From Propionispira arboris (lineage in GTDB: Bacteria > Bacillota > Negativicutes > Selenomonadales > Selenomonadaceae), in NCBI RefSeq assembly GCF_900109225.1, contig NZ_FNZK01000009.1:1-64000 (forward strand): a DNA stretch of 64,000 nucleotides, read 5' to 3'. The translations under genes and the position numbers were made by a program. Shown piece after piece: positions 1 through 8,057 of the stretch; positions within the stretch are counted from its first letter, which is position 1, and each line of letters starts with the position of its first letter. Under the pieces are notes generated by a model. That model saw nothing but the letters and a program-made list of their open reading frames with translations, ran no database searches and had not been told where the DNA came from.

Positions 1-2004
1 GCAACGCCAGATAAGAATAAGATCAGTACGGATACGTTGAGCTATTCGGATATTAAGAATAAAGCGGACTATAGTGCAAGTAGTACAGGGGTAAGCTTTG
101 ATGGAAAGTTACATCAAAACGCTGGTATTCCAGTGTCAGGTGACGCTGATAGTACGACGAAATCAGCTATATCGAATGGGACAATCACGGTTACTGGTAA
201 TCAGAAGCAAGATTTGAGCAAGTTAAATCGTGATCCTAGTGGTGCGCTGAATGCATTAGAAAAAATCTTTGACAAGAAAACAGTCCAAGAAAAACAAGAA
301 TTGACCAATTTATTCGCCCAAGAAGCCTATAAAGCCATTGGCGATCTTGCCCTAAAAAAACAAAATGAAGCTATAAGTAAGCTAAAAGCAGCAGAAGAAG
401 CAGCAAAAAAAGGTGACCTGAAAAAAGCGACACAGCTATATGAAGAAGCAAAAAACATTGCATCAAATTGGCAAGATGGTGGTGCAAGCAAAATTGCATT
501 GCATGCGGTAGTTGGTGGGTTAATAGGTCAAATATCTGGTGGGAATGCAGCATCCGAGGCATTTTCTGCTGGGACGAATGAAGCAAGTTATAATTCGGAA
601 TTAATACAAAAATTATCACCAGAATTAAAAGAATTTACTAGTATAATCATAGGTGCTGGTGTAGCTAAACTGACAGGAGGAAATAGTAAGTCAGGTGCAT
701 CGGTTGCCCTTTCTGGGACAAAAAATAATAATATACTGCATGATATCGGGTGGGATACTCTAGGAAACCTACTCGATGAAACCGAAGAAGTAATAAAAGA
801 AAAAAGAGAAGCAAACAGTCAGGCAAATAATGACTATATGAAGATGAATACAGAAGGATATACTTCCTCTGTATCGGAAGAAACATATGGGGATAACATT
901 CCTGAAAAGCAGATAGAAAATGCACAAGAAATTAAAGAAGACATAAAACGAGCTGTTTCAACGTCAGACGATACCATTAAAAACGAAGTGCCACCTCCGA
1001 CGGTAGATCAGGTATTAGATCAAGGAGGAACATGGAATTCTGCAGGTCAATTAGTAGGTAGTGATGGAACGATATATGAAAATTCACCTAACAGAGGAGA
1101 TTATTTATATAGCAAGGGAATAGAACCAAAAGTTAATAAAGAAACGAATACGTGGTATATATCAACAGCAGATGGTGATTATCAAGTATATAGTTTAGGC
1201 TATGTGGGTGATTATTATGCAAAACTAGGCTATAAAGTTTATCTGGGGTCAGACGGAGGTCATTATACAATAGCTCCAGATGGAAGCTCTTTGAATACGT
1301 CAGCAGATATTACCTGGGAAGAACAGAATAAGGGGAGTGGAACTCAGGGGACTGTAAGGAATAGCTGGGATTATGCAGCAGGTTTAGGCAGAGGACTTCT
1401 GGGGCTTCCCAATCTTCCAGGAAGTGATTACTCTGATAAGAGCAATGCTTTTAAATATGGATATAGCGAAGGAACTCGTGCGATGCCGTGGGTTCTTATT
1501 TTAGAAGGATTGAAAACACCTGTTTCAAGTGCACCAGAATTTGCAGTAGGATACAATGGAACACTTGCACAAACGGTTGCTGTAGATGCTTGGAAATCGG
1601 GTTATCTTGGTTCGACTATAATAAATGCTAGTACAAATAACTCTAATTCTGGAAATAATGAGGCGGATGAGGGGTCGAATAATGCCAAAACCGGAGTAAA
1701 TAAATATGGTGAAATGCTTGGGGAAAATGGTACTAGAGTTGATAGTGATACAAAATGGCAGAATGGAAAAACAGAACGAGTTGATGTTGAAAATCCAAAT
1801 CCAGGGAAAAGACCAGGTGATATTCATTATCATGATTCAAATAATATCAAATATAGGTTTGACGTGGTTTCTGGAAAACTATATGACGAAGCAGGTAATT
1901 TAGCACCGAATAAGGTGCAAAAGATACTAGAGAATCAGGATGTTCAAAAAGCAATAAATAAAGGGCTTCAAGTATTAGGAGAGGAAAAATATTTTAATAA
2001 ATGA
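1..2004 (+). CDS. cdiA: C-terminal part of a CdiA/FhaB-type contact-dependent inhibition exoprotein (5' end outside the window)
   Basis: The frame is open from base 1, and the TTG at 37 is internal (no ribosome site; its flanking codons recur in the second module at 3143-3237), so the gene begins upstream. The segment to about base 720 is a conserved pretoxin region rich in Gly/Ala and ends with the residues T-K-N-N, in the place where proteobacterial CdiA proteins carry VENN. Up to there it resembles the second module; afterwards the two proteins differ completely, as expected for swappable toxin tails. The last ~110 residues contain WQNGKTERVDVENPNPGKRP followed by a GDIHYHD motif, a pattern I recall from polymorphic toxin C-termini; I cannot name the Pfam family or the activity. 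A separate gene follows after 16 bases and should be its immunity gene. By family analogy the protein would be exported by a TpsB-type outer-membrane partner, not seen here. Confidence 0.8.
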   Translation, partial: ATPDKNKISTDTLSYSDIKNKADYSASSTGVSFDGKLHQNAGIPVSGDADSTTKSAISNGTITVTGNQKQDLSKLNRDPSGALNALEKIFDKKTVQEKQELTNLFAQEAYKAIGDLALKKQNEAISKLKAAEEAAKKGDLKKATQLYEEAKNIASNWQDGGASKIALHAVVGGLIGQISGGNAASEAFSAGTNEASYNSELIQKLSPELKEFTSIIIGAGVAKLTGGNSKSGASVALSGTKNNNILHDIGWDTLGNLLDETEEVIKEKREANSQANNDYMKMNTEGYTSSVSEETYGDNIPEKQIENAQEIKEDIKRAVSTSDDTIKNEVPPPTVDQVLDQGGTWNSAGQLVGSDGTIYENSPNRGDYLYSKGIEPKVNKETNTWYISTADGDYQVYSLGYVGDYYAKLGYKVYLGSDGGHYTIAPDGSSLNTSADITWEEQNKGSGTQGTVRNSWDYAAGLGRGLLGLPNLPGSDYSDKSNAFKYGYSEGTRAMPWVLILEGLKTPVSSAPEFAVGYNGTLAQTVAVDAWKSGYLGSTIINASTNNSNSGNNEADEGSNNAKTGVNKYGEMLGENGTRVDSDTKWQNGKTERVDVENPNPGKRPGDIHYHDSNNIKYRFDVVSGKLYDEAGNLAPNKVQKILENQDVQKAINKGLQVLGEEKYFNK

Positions 2005-2020
2005 TTTTCAGGAGGGTATA

Positions 2021-2500
2021 ATGCTTCAGTATAATAAAAATATGGTAAAAAATTTGACCAGCATAGAAATATATCATCAAGATTTTTTAGATAAAATGAT
2101 GCGGATATGGCCAGAGTTTTTAGAGGTAAAAGGGTTTGTGCTGTTAAAAAAAAATAAGGGTGATTTTGAAGAGCTAGATGAAAATAAAATATTATCAATT
2201 TACTATGATAGAACTGGATTTGAAGCGAGTTACAACGAATTTCGAATTGAGGATTACTTTGATTGGTGTATTGAAAAACCTATTGAGAATCTTGCATTGG
2301 CTATTAAGCTATCTGAAATTTGGGAATGCAAATTAAAAAGAGACTTTCCAAGTTATAAGTTCCATATTATCATAGGGTTCGATGGTAAGTTCACAACTAT
2401 TCGATTTCATAAGTTAAGAGATGAGGAAGGTAGCTGGATCGCATTAGAGAATTTAGACGATTATAAGAACAACTCTATTGCCGTTAGAGTTGTTGAGTAA
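2021..2500 (+). CDS. probable CdiI-type immunity protein, cognate to the first toxin tail
   Basis: A 159-residue acidic, cytosolic-looking protein starts at ATG 2021 after a strong AGGAGGG site, 16 bases downstream of the toxin gene. No signal peptide or membrane segment is visible. Its layout parallels the second immunity protein at 4706: a PE-hydrophobic-E-V/I-x-G-F/Y stretch near residue 30-35, a DYF/DFF motif in the middle, and a basic 'KR..FP..K' segment before a beta-rich C-terminus. The two therefore look like distant members of one immunity family although their toxins differ. Its role, neutralising the toxin tail encoded upstream, is inferred from position and this similarity; no catalytic motif is apparent. 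Confidence 0.65.
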   Translation: MLQYNKNMVKNLTSIEIYHQDFLDKMMRIWPEFLEVKGFVLLKKNKGDFEELDENKILSIYYDRTGFEASYNEFRIEDYFDWCIEKPIENLALAIKLSEIWECKLKRDFPSYKFHIIIGFDGKFTTIRFHKLRDEEGSWIALENLDDYKNNSIAVRVVE

Positions 2501-2596
2501 TAAAATAAACGAATACAACTATTTGAAATATCTGTGTGAAGTGCTTCCGCATTGCCGCAAGGAAGCGGCTCCCTAAGATTGGTGGAGATATTAATA

Positions 2597-2816
2597 ATGT
2601 TATATGCTGATGAAAAAGATATTGAACGTTGTTTAAAAATTGTAAAAGATGAATTATCAAAAAACTATGAATGTCAATGATCAAGTTTTAAGGGGAATAA
2701 CGATTGATATTATGAATATCTCATACGCAAAAGGCGGAGATTACTCAAATGATATTATTAAAAGTTTCGCAGAAATATATGTAGAAGAAAGATTTTATAA
2801 AAAATTTATAAAGTAA
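2597..2816 (+). pseudogene. frameshifted small immunity-like gene
   Basis: An ATG at 2597, preceded by a GGTGGAG site, opens a reading frame that stops after 27 residues. If one A is removed from the run of six at about 2657-2662, the frame continues (…SKTMNVNDQVLRGIT…) to a stop at 2814-2816, giving about 73 residues. Coding-like sequence on both sides of the A-run supports one broken gene. The position between two toxin/immunity modules suggests an immunity-type protein; the family is not recognised. Confidence 0.45.
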
Positions 2817-2857
2817 CTTGTTTTAAAATTGGATATTTCCAACCTTTCTATAATGTC

Positions 2858-2898
2858 AAGATGTCAGCGGAGAAAAACCGTTGTCATCTTTTCTTTTT
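2858..2898 (+). terminator. Rho-independent terminator
   Basis: A stem of AAGATG-TCA-CGG pairs with CCG-TTG-CATCTT around an AGAAAAA loop and is followed by TTCTTTTT. It closes the first toxin/immunity unit and lies just before the junction where the second module's cdiA-like homology begins (about 2930). Confidence 0.75.
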
Positions 2899-2929
2899 AG
2901 GTGTAGGCTCGTGATCAAAACCAAACTAG

Positions 2930-4684
2930 ATTGGAAGACACGACTACAATGAAAAAAGCAGCAGCAGCGGCGGGAAAATAGGAACCGCAGGAATCGGCCT
3001 GCAAGGTAATGCCAGCAAAGGAAAAATCGATTCGAACTATGAATCCGTAACCACGCAGGCAGAAATCCATGCAGGACAAGGCGGCTTTAACATCGAAGTA
3101 GGGAAAAATACCGACTTAAAAGGTGCGGTCATTTCCAGCGATGCTACGCCAGATAAGAATAAGATCAGTACGGATACGTTGAGCTATTCGGATATTAAGA
3201 ATAAAGCGGACTATAGTGCAAGTAGTACAGGGGTAAGTTACAGCAATGGTGGAGATACAAAGAAAAAAGATCAAGGCTTAACGCCAAATATTGGTGTAAC
3301 GGTTTCGGGAGATGCAAATAGCACAACTCACTCTGCTATTTCACCAGGAACAATTATTGTTGGTGGAGTAAAAGTTAATCCTGACAACCTTAGTCGTGAT
3401 ACAACTAATTCACTAAATACATTAGGTAAGATATTTGATAAAAAGACTGTTCAAGAACAGCAGGAATTAACAAAAGTATTTGGCGAAGAAGCCTTTAAAG
3501 CCATTGGTGATTTAGCAGATGCACAATTGAAAAAAGCGGTTGCGAATGCTGCTAATAATAAAGATAAAGATCCTGTAGTATATCAGGAAGCTCTACACCA
3601 GATTTCTTTATGGAAAGCAGGTGGGGAAAACAAAATATTACTTGATTCAGTAGTAGGCGGTATGATGTCTAGCCTTGGAGGCGGTAGTTTTGGTTCTGGT
3701 GCAGTGAGTTCTGGATTAAATCAAGCATTTCAAGGAGAATTGTCCAAAATTACAGATCCAGCAGCACACCAATGGGCAAGTTTTATAATTGGATCAGCAG
3801 CATCTAAATTACTCGGTGGAGATGCTTTGACTGGCGGTAGTATAACAAGTAGTGAAACGAAGAATAATGACCTTGATCATGATCAACAGATTCAGTTTGC
3901 TGCTGACTTAACTTTGGCAATTTTTGGTGATGAAAAAACAAATGAAGAAGTAAAAGCAAATATTAAAGACGTGATTCAAAATTGGATAAATATAAATAGT
4001 CAAACAGATCCTGATCTAAAAGCTACCGATGAACCGACTATGTTGTTGATAGAAAGCGCTGCAGATACACTAGGAATTAAGTTTAGTTACAATGAAAACG
4101 ATAGCCTCACTAATAATTTAAATACCATCCAAAACAAGATAGATCTAGAAGATGTAATGCAGGAATCTTTTGCAGAGTTTCTACGACCAAGAGTTGAATA
4201 TGAATTAAGCCAAAAAGGTATATATCTATCCAATACTAATTATGCAGAAGAATATAAAAAAGAGTTTTACACAGAAAGGGAAAACCAAAAAATTGGATTA
4301 ATAGGAGCTGCTGATGATGTGGGCTCAGTTAATGGGTTAAAGAAAACCTTTGACACTGAAGGGCCAAGCGGAGCTTTCTCAAGATCTGCAAATTTAACTT
4401 CAGACATGGATACCTCGATATTTGGAAATTTAAAGAGTAATGGGATTATTGATGCAGGAAGAAGTGGTACTAATAGACCGCTTACAAGTGATCCAAACAG
4501 CTATTTTAAGACAAAAGCAGGAAATATTATTGTTTACGATAACGAAGGTAAATTGATATATGATATCAATAGTGAAAGAGTAAAAATTTTCGATATTAAT
4601 ATAAATCCACAAGGAGAAGAGTTTTTTAATCCAAGAAAATTAGATGGAGTTGTTCCAAGTGAAATTCTGGAGTTGTTAAAATAA
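2930..4684 (+). pseudogene. orphan cdiA-CT module: haemagglutinin-repeat stub plus second toxin tail
   Basis: The frame runs from just after a stop at 2927-2929 to 4684. The first ~80 codons (2945-3178) read as a filamentous-haemagglutinin repeat segment (GIGLQGN, DSNYESVTTQAEIHAGQGGFNIEVG-type, 'TDLKGAVISSDA'), which belongs in the middle of a full-length CdiA. There is no plausible start codon with a ribosome site and no export signal. The pretoxin part then matches the first gene, including 92 identical bases, up to E-T-K-N-N, after which a different tail of ~270 residues follows, ending in a 'NPQGEEFF…VPSEILELL' segment. This is the layout of orphan toxin modules kept downstream of cdiA, which can be moved into the expressed gene by recombination in the shared segment. 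The toxin activity is not recognised. Confidence 0.75.
3143..3237 (+). repeat. direct repeat shared by the two cdiA modules
   Basis: Bases 4-95 and 3146-3237 are identical over 92 positions, offset 3142, with a single mismatch just upstream. It encodes ATPDKNKISTD and the following 'LSYSDIKNKADYSASSTGVS' segment. Such a perfect tract would serve homologous recombination between the expressed gene and the orphan module. Confidence 0.9.
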
Positions 4685-4705
4685 TGAGCAAAGGGGGAAT
4701 GATTT

Positions 4706-5161
4706 TTGACTTACACGAGCATTGTAGATAAAGCCATATTTAATGAATTTAAAAAGCAAAATGGGATATCATTAATGAACCATGTAGCCAATACGTGTAG
4801 TATTGATGATTTTATAGCAGTATCAAGTGTATTATGTCCTGAAATAATTGAAATTGAAGGATATATTTTCATATCAGAATTCTATCATAATAATATAGCG
4901 GGATTAAAAAAGCAATTTGATAATAATAGGAAAAATATTGAACAATGGGTCAATTCATGGTCATTAGGAGACTTTTTTGTGGCTGCTTACACAGATTCTA
5001 TAGAAAATGAGAGAATCATAAAGCAGTTTGGTGATGTACTAGTATATTTTTGGAAAAGAAGGTTAAATGAATTATTTCCAGATAAAAAGATTATTGTTGA
5101 AATTGGTGAAAACATTATGGGTGAGAATGGTTTAACAATTACGATATATCAAGAAACATAA
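4706..5161 (+). CDS. probable immunity protein of the orphan toxin module
   Basis: A 151-residue protein starts at TTG 4706, about nine bases after an AAAGGGGGA site and 21 bases after the toxin stop. The ATG at 4699 is in another frame and gives only a ten-codon peptide, so it is rejected. The protein has a PEIIEIEGYIF segment, a 'WVNSWSLGDFF' motif and a basic 'FWKRRLNELFPDKK' stretch. Each has a counterpart at the same place in the immunity protein at 2021, suggesting a shared fold. No membrane segment or signal peptide is seen. It is expected to protect against the toxin tail ending at 4684. Confidence 0.65.
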   Translation: MTYTSIVDKAIFNEFKKQNGISLMNHVANTCSIDDFIAVSSVLCPEIIEIEGYIFISEFYHNNIAGLKKQFDNNRKNIEQWVNSWSLGDFFVAAYTDSIENERIIKQFGDVLVYFWKRRLNELFPDKKIIVEIGENIMGENGLTITIYQET

Positions 5162-5291
5162 ATATTATGAAAGAATTGAAGCGTTAAAAGACTCAAATGA
5201 ATATCCATAAAAGGACTAAAGTTATTCAAGAATAAGATGAAATATCCAATAGACAACGTGTAGTATTCGTTTGCTTTGGCTAAAAAGTAGT

Positions 5292-5326
5292 TAAAATGGC
5301 TAGCAGAAATGTTAGCCATTTTTGTT
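5292..5326 (+). terminator. probable Rho-independent terminator
   Basis: ATGGCTA pairs with TAGCCAT around a short GCAGAAATGT loop and is followed by TTTTTGTT. It ends the second module. Confidence 0.6.
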
Positions 5327-5340
5327 AGCTAAGAAAAGAA

Positions 5341-5457
5341 AAGTAGTACAAGAGTACGTTTTAATGGAAACTTACATCAAAATACTGGTGTTCTAGTGTC
5401 AGGTGACACTGATAGTACGAAAAAAGTGGGACAATCACGATTACAGGTGATGAAGAT
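5341..5457 (+). repeat. eroded third copy of the cdiA pretoxin start
   Basis: The stretch aligns with 79-210 of the first gene: shared blocks include AGTAGTACA, 'TTACATCAAAA', 'GTGTCAGGTGAC', 'CTGATAGTACGA' and 'GGGACAATCAC'. It has several substitutions and a gap of about 15 bases after the GTACGA block. No long frame survives. It marks the former start of a third toxin module. Confidence 0.75.
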
Positions 5458-5468
5458 GAAGGGGGGAG

Positions 5469-5868
5469 ATGATGATGTGGTACAAAATTTTAATTGTGTG
5501 TTTTTTTATAGCTGCAATCGGATACTTGGCATGGAATAATGAAGATGGGAGAAACAGTGAAGTTAGAATTATAGAAGAATATCAAGCTATCCAGCAACCT
5601 CAAGGAGCTGAAGTGATATTTTATAAAGTGGAAAGAAAGTTTGTTAATAGATGGATTTTTAGTTGTTATAAATACCCACTGTCTGTTAATGAGGTTCAAA
5701 GTTATTATGATCGATTACTTGAGAATGGTGGGTGGAAGAAAAAAACGTAATTTACCACAGGGACATATAGAATGTATTTATGAAAAAGGGGATTTGGTAT
5801 TTGATTTAATGCTTAATAACAAAGATACATGGTCGATTTCTATGACTTATAATGATGCGAGTTATTAA
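5469..5868 (+). pseudogene. membrane-anchored small protein with a poly-A frameshift
   Basis: After GGGGGAG, an ATG at 5469 (or 5472/5475) opens a frame with an N-terminal membrane helix (about residues 5-22) that stops after 93 residues. If one A is removed from the run of seven at about 5734-5740, the frame continues as KKRNLPQGHIECIYEKGD… to a stop at 5866-5868, giving roughly 132 residues. The continuation is coding-like. Two repeated elements (an anchor followed by 'YY..LL..GGW') are seen in small secreted or immunity-like proteins, but I cannot name a family. It directly follows the eroded third toxin module, so an immunity role is plausible. The frameshift may be real or a sequencing artefact. 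Confidence 0.5.
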
Positions 5869-5968
5869 GAGCAATATGCAAAATAAAATGAAGCTTTGTC
5901 CACAACCACTAAAAATGATGAAAAAATGTTCTTTGTGAATATAATAGATGCAATAGAAGTATCTATGA

Positions 5969-6079
5969 GCAGTCCCGCAGTCGATGCGATACATAAGAGT
6001 TGATAGCTCAGATGGTAGACCGACATTGAAAATTATGAATAAAAATGGTACACGTACGAAGGTTCGATACGATGATTAA
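5969..6079 (+). pseudogene. toxin C-terminal tail fragment
   Basis: A 36-codon open stretch with no start ends in 'GRPTLKIMNKNGTRTKVRYD'. Its stop overlaps the ATG at 6072 of the following immunity-like gene, the tight toxin-immunity overlap typical of such modules. Everything upstream of the tail is missing. Confidence 0.5.
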
Positions 6080-6518
6080 TGGGGGACTGATTGAATTGAT
6101 AGAAGAATGGAAAAGGTGGATTCCATCTAAAGAGCTTTCTTTAAAAATGTATATGGAAAAGGTAATTGATGACAAAAAAGGATTGCAGCTTTTTTGTCAA
6201 AGTAAAGATGAGAAGATTACGATTAAAATTTGTTTCGAAAATTTTGTGCTTTCATATCGAAACACAGATGAAGGACGAAGATTAAAAATGTTAAAATTTT
6301 TAACTGAAAAATATGGAAAAGAGTTTTATGCTGAATGATCATTTTTTAAAGTTATTAATTCGACTTATATTGAATGGTTTAATCAAGAAACTTATAATAT
6401 GTACGCTGATTATAATATAGAGCATTATGTATTTCTCACATGTGATGATGTTGTAGAAGTACTATCAACTTATGAACCACAAATCAGTATTGATATGAGT
6501 GAAAAGAAAACAACATAA
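6072..6518 (+). pseudogene. immunity-like gene interrupted by an in-frame TGA
   Basis: The start chosen is ATG 6072, which overlaps the toxin tail's stop; the ATG at 6045 lies inside the toxin fragment. The frame codes 88 residues to TGA 6336-6338, then continues without any shift for another 59 codons to TAA 6516-6518. The continuation, with 'STYIEWFNQET', 'HYVFLTCDDVVEVLSTYEPQ', is clearly protein-like, and a TGG-to-TGA change would explain the stop (…YAEW-SFFKV…). The full product would be about 148 residues and cytosolic. It resembles immunity proteins of polymorphic toxins in size and position; the family is not named. Confidence 0.55.
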
Positions 6519-6523
6519 AAGAC

Positions 6524-6565
6524 AAAGAGGTCAGAAGACGTAAAAAATCCGCTGACCTTTCTTGT
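6524..6565 (+). terminator. probable Rho-independent terminator
   Basis: GAGGTCAG and CTGACCTT form a stem around a 16-base loop, followed by TTCTTG. It closes the interrupted immunity gene. Confidence 0.6.
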
Positions 6566-6603
6566 GAGAGTGCGTACATTTTTGTGTAAAGTCCAAATAT
6601 TAG

Positions 6604-6882
6604 GATGAAATTAATTTAAGTTTTACAAAGAACTTTTGGCGCGATCACCCAATAAATCATCAGGTTATCAAGTATCATTCCCCAATTTCGAATGGGCATT
6701 GTCCATTTATCAATGATGTTCCATCATGGGCAAAAGGGAATCAGCCGGATAAGGGAGAAAGCGGCAAAGATTTTGCAAAACGTTTAATGGACGCAAAATA
6801 TGGTGAGGAAAATTATGATAAAGGACTAGGGTCTGAATATAATAAAAGTAGAAAATGGGGAGATAGAGATTTTAATACGTGA
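6604..6882 (+). pseudogene. 5'-truncated polymorphic toxin C-terminal domain
   Basis: The frame is open from 6604 (after a stop at 6601) to TGA 6880-6882 and has no start codon with a ribosome site. The final ~60 residues include GKDFAKRLMDAKYGE and 'GLGSEYNKSRKWGDRDF'. I recall this tail (a G-P/L-G-S-E-Y/F-x-K..KWGDR motif) from the extreme C-terminus of many Firmicute polymorphic and LXG-type toxins. It precedes a DUF7336-like gene, a known partner in my recollection. Only the toxin's end has been kept, as an orphan specificity. Confidence 0.65.
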
Positions 6883-6896
6883 AGGGAGAGTTTGCT

Positions 6897-7136
6897 ATGG
6901 GCACAGTATATATTCTTCAACATAGTTATGAAGTGGGGGAAGATGGACAATTTGATGAGATAAAAATGATAGGAGTTTATTCGTCCAGAGAAAGTGCAGA
7001 AAAAACAATAGTTCGTTATAAAATGCTTTCAGGTTTTAAAGATTATCCTATAAGTTGCTTTTATATTAGTAAATATGAAATAGATAAAGATCATTGGACA
7101 GATGGGTTTATTAAAACAGATGAAGCATTATTGTAA
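6897..7136 (+). CDS. DUF7336-like small protein, probable immunity partner
   Basis: The start is ATG 6897, seven bases after GAAGGGAGAG; the GTG at 6879 is part of the toxin tail's last codons and would bury that site. The 79-residue product has 'VYILQHSYE' at its start, 'MIGVYSSRESAEK' in the middle and 'YEIDKDHWTDGF' near the end, the three landmarks I associate with the DUF7336 domain. It directly follows the toxin tail and is most likely its immunity or accessory protein. No signal peptide is present. Confidence 0.65.
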   Translation: MGTVYILQHSYEVGEDGQFDEIKMIGVYSSRESAEKTIVRYKMLSGFKDYPISCFYISKYEIDKDHWTDGFIKTDEALL

Positions 7137-7166
7137 CTCAGTCTAATGAAATAGGAGGACAATTAT

Positions 7167-7700
7167 ATGGGCTTAAAACTTGTAGGAGTATCTCGTGTTT
7201 TTAATGATAAAAAAGTTTATAGGAAGTTTGAGTCGATGGGGAAAAATCTATTATTAATCAAACTAGAAATTCTTCCTCAAAAGTGTATTCCTTTTCATTG
7301 GCTATTAGAAAATGGAAAAAAACCTCCCTTTGATATAGCAATAAATCCTTATGATGGTTCAATCAGCTATATGAAGTTTTTTTTCCAAGATGAAAAGATA
7401 GAAAAGTTTGATGTGTTTATCAATCAGCAAAAGAAGCAAGAAGGAACACCACAGTTTGATATAAGTAATTTTAATGAAAAAAATTATCAAATTTTTGAAA
7501 AAGGCAATGTTGAGGCAAATTTAAATGGAAAAAACTTGTATTTGATTATTTCTAATGCTGGAGCTAATCAAGTTTTAAATTTAGATGATAACAATGCTAT
7601 GCTTTTTGATGCTAATGCTTTTTGTACAGGTGTTTTATTTAAAAATTTGTTAGAAGAAATAGGAGAATTAATACGTTCCCAAATATTGATTGAAAAGTAG
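7167..7700 (+). CDS. hypothetical protein, candidate immunity protein
   Basis: A 177-residue cytosolic-looking protein starts at ATG 7167 with ATAGGAGG eight bases upstream, 30 bases after the DUF7336-like gene. It is rich in Lys, Asn and aromatic residues and alternates short beta-like segments (for example 'NPYDGSISYMKFF'). No motif or family is recognised. Its place between toxin tails and immunity genes, and the terminator directly after it, suggest it is the last gene of one immunity operon. Confidence 0.45.
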   Translation: MGLKLVGVSRVFNDKKVYRKFESMGKNLLLIKLEILPQKCIPFHWLLENGKKPPFDIAINPYDGSISYMKFFFQDEKIEKFDVFINQQKKQEGTPQFDISNFNEKNYQIFEKGNVEANLNGKNLYLIISNAGANQVLNLDDNNAMLFDANAFCTGVLFKNLLEEIGELIRSQILIEK

Positions 7701-7728
7701 AAAATGTAAAATAAAGGTTTTATAATAA

Positions 7729-7775
7729 ATGTTGGGATAAGCAAAAAACAAATTGCTTATTCCAACATATTTTTT
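7729..7775 (+). terminator. strong Rho-independent terminator
   Basis: ATGTTGGGATAAGCAA pairs with TTGCTTATTCCAACAT (one G-T pair) around an eight-base loop, followed by ATTTTTTC. It closes the gene ending at 7700 and shows that the TTG at 7753, inside its right arm, is not a translation start. Confidence 0.85.
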
Positions 7776-7776
7776 C

Positions 7777-7974
7777 ATAAAAACTCCGGACAAAGGTAGT
7801 CAAATTAATCTTACTGCCGCAAAAATTGAAAATTTTGGAACAAATGGAACGACAACTATTGTTGTGGAGTCGGATGAGTTTCTATTCATGGACGAACCAT
7901 ATTTAGTTAGAGAATATAAATTTGATCCCCAAATAATGCGTATGAATTTTGTAAAAAGTCAGTTGCAATGTTGA
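7777..7974 (+). pseudogene. 3' fragment of an unidentified gene
   Basis: About 65 codons without a start run from just beyond the terminator to TGA 7972-7974. The sequence is coding-like ('VVESDEFLFMDEPYLVREYK'). The family is unknown; it fits the pattern of tails left behind in this region. Confidence 0.35.
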
Positions 7975-8021
7975 GGTATAAAATCATAGCTGGCTAAATT
8001 TCTATGGCTATAAGCATGTTA

Positions 8022-8030
8022 TGGTATAAT
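8022..8030 (+). promoter_or_regulatory. extended -10 promoter element for the Fic gene
   Basis: TGGTATAAT (TATAAT at 8025-8030) lies 28 bases before the fic start; no good -35 is visible at 17-18 bases upstream, which fits an extended -10 promoter. Confidence 0.5.
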
Positions 8031-8057
8031 GGAGGTTAACGAAGAAGAGGTGATTGG

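Noticed and set aside
371-925. Minus-strand ORFs opposite the cdiA tail
   Set aside because: They are products of its Lys/Ala-rich codons, with low-complexity Leu/His content and no ribosome sites.
7753-7770. TTG 7753 as start of a 73-residue gene
   Set aside because: The codon lies in the right arm of a strong terminator and has no ribosome site; only the downstream part is kept, as a fragment.
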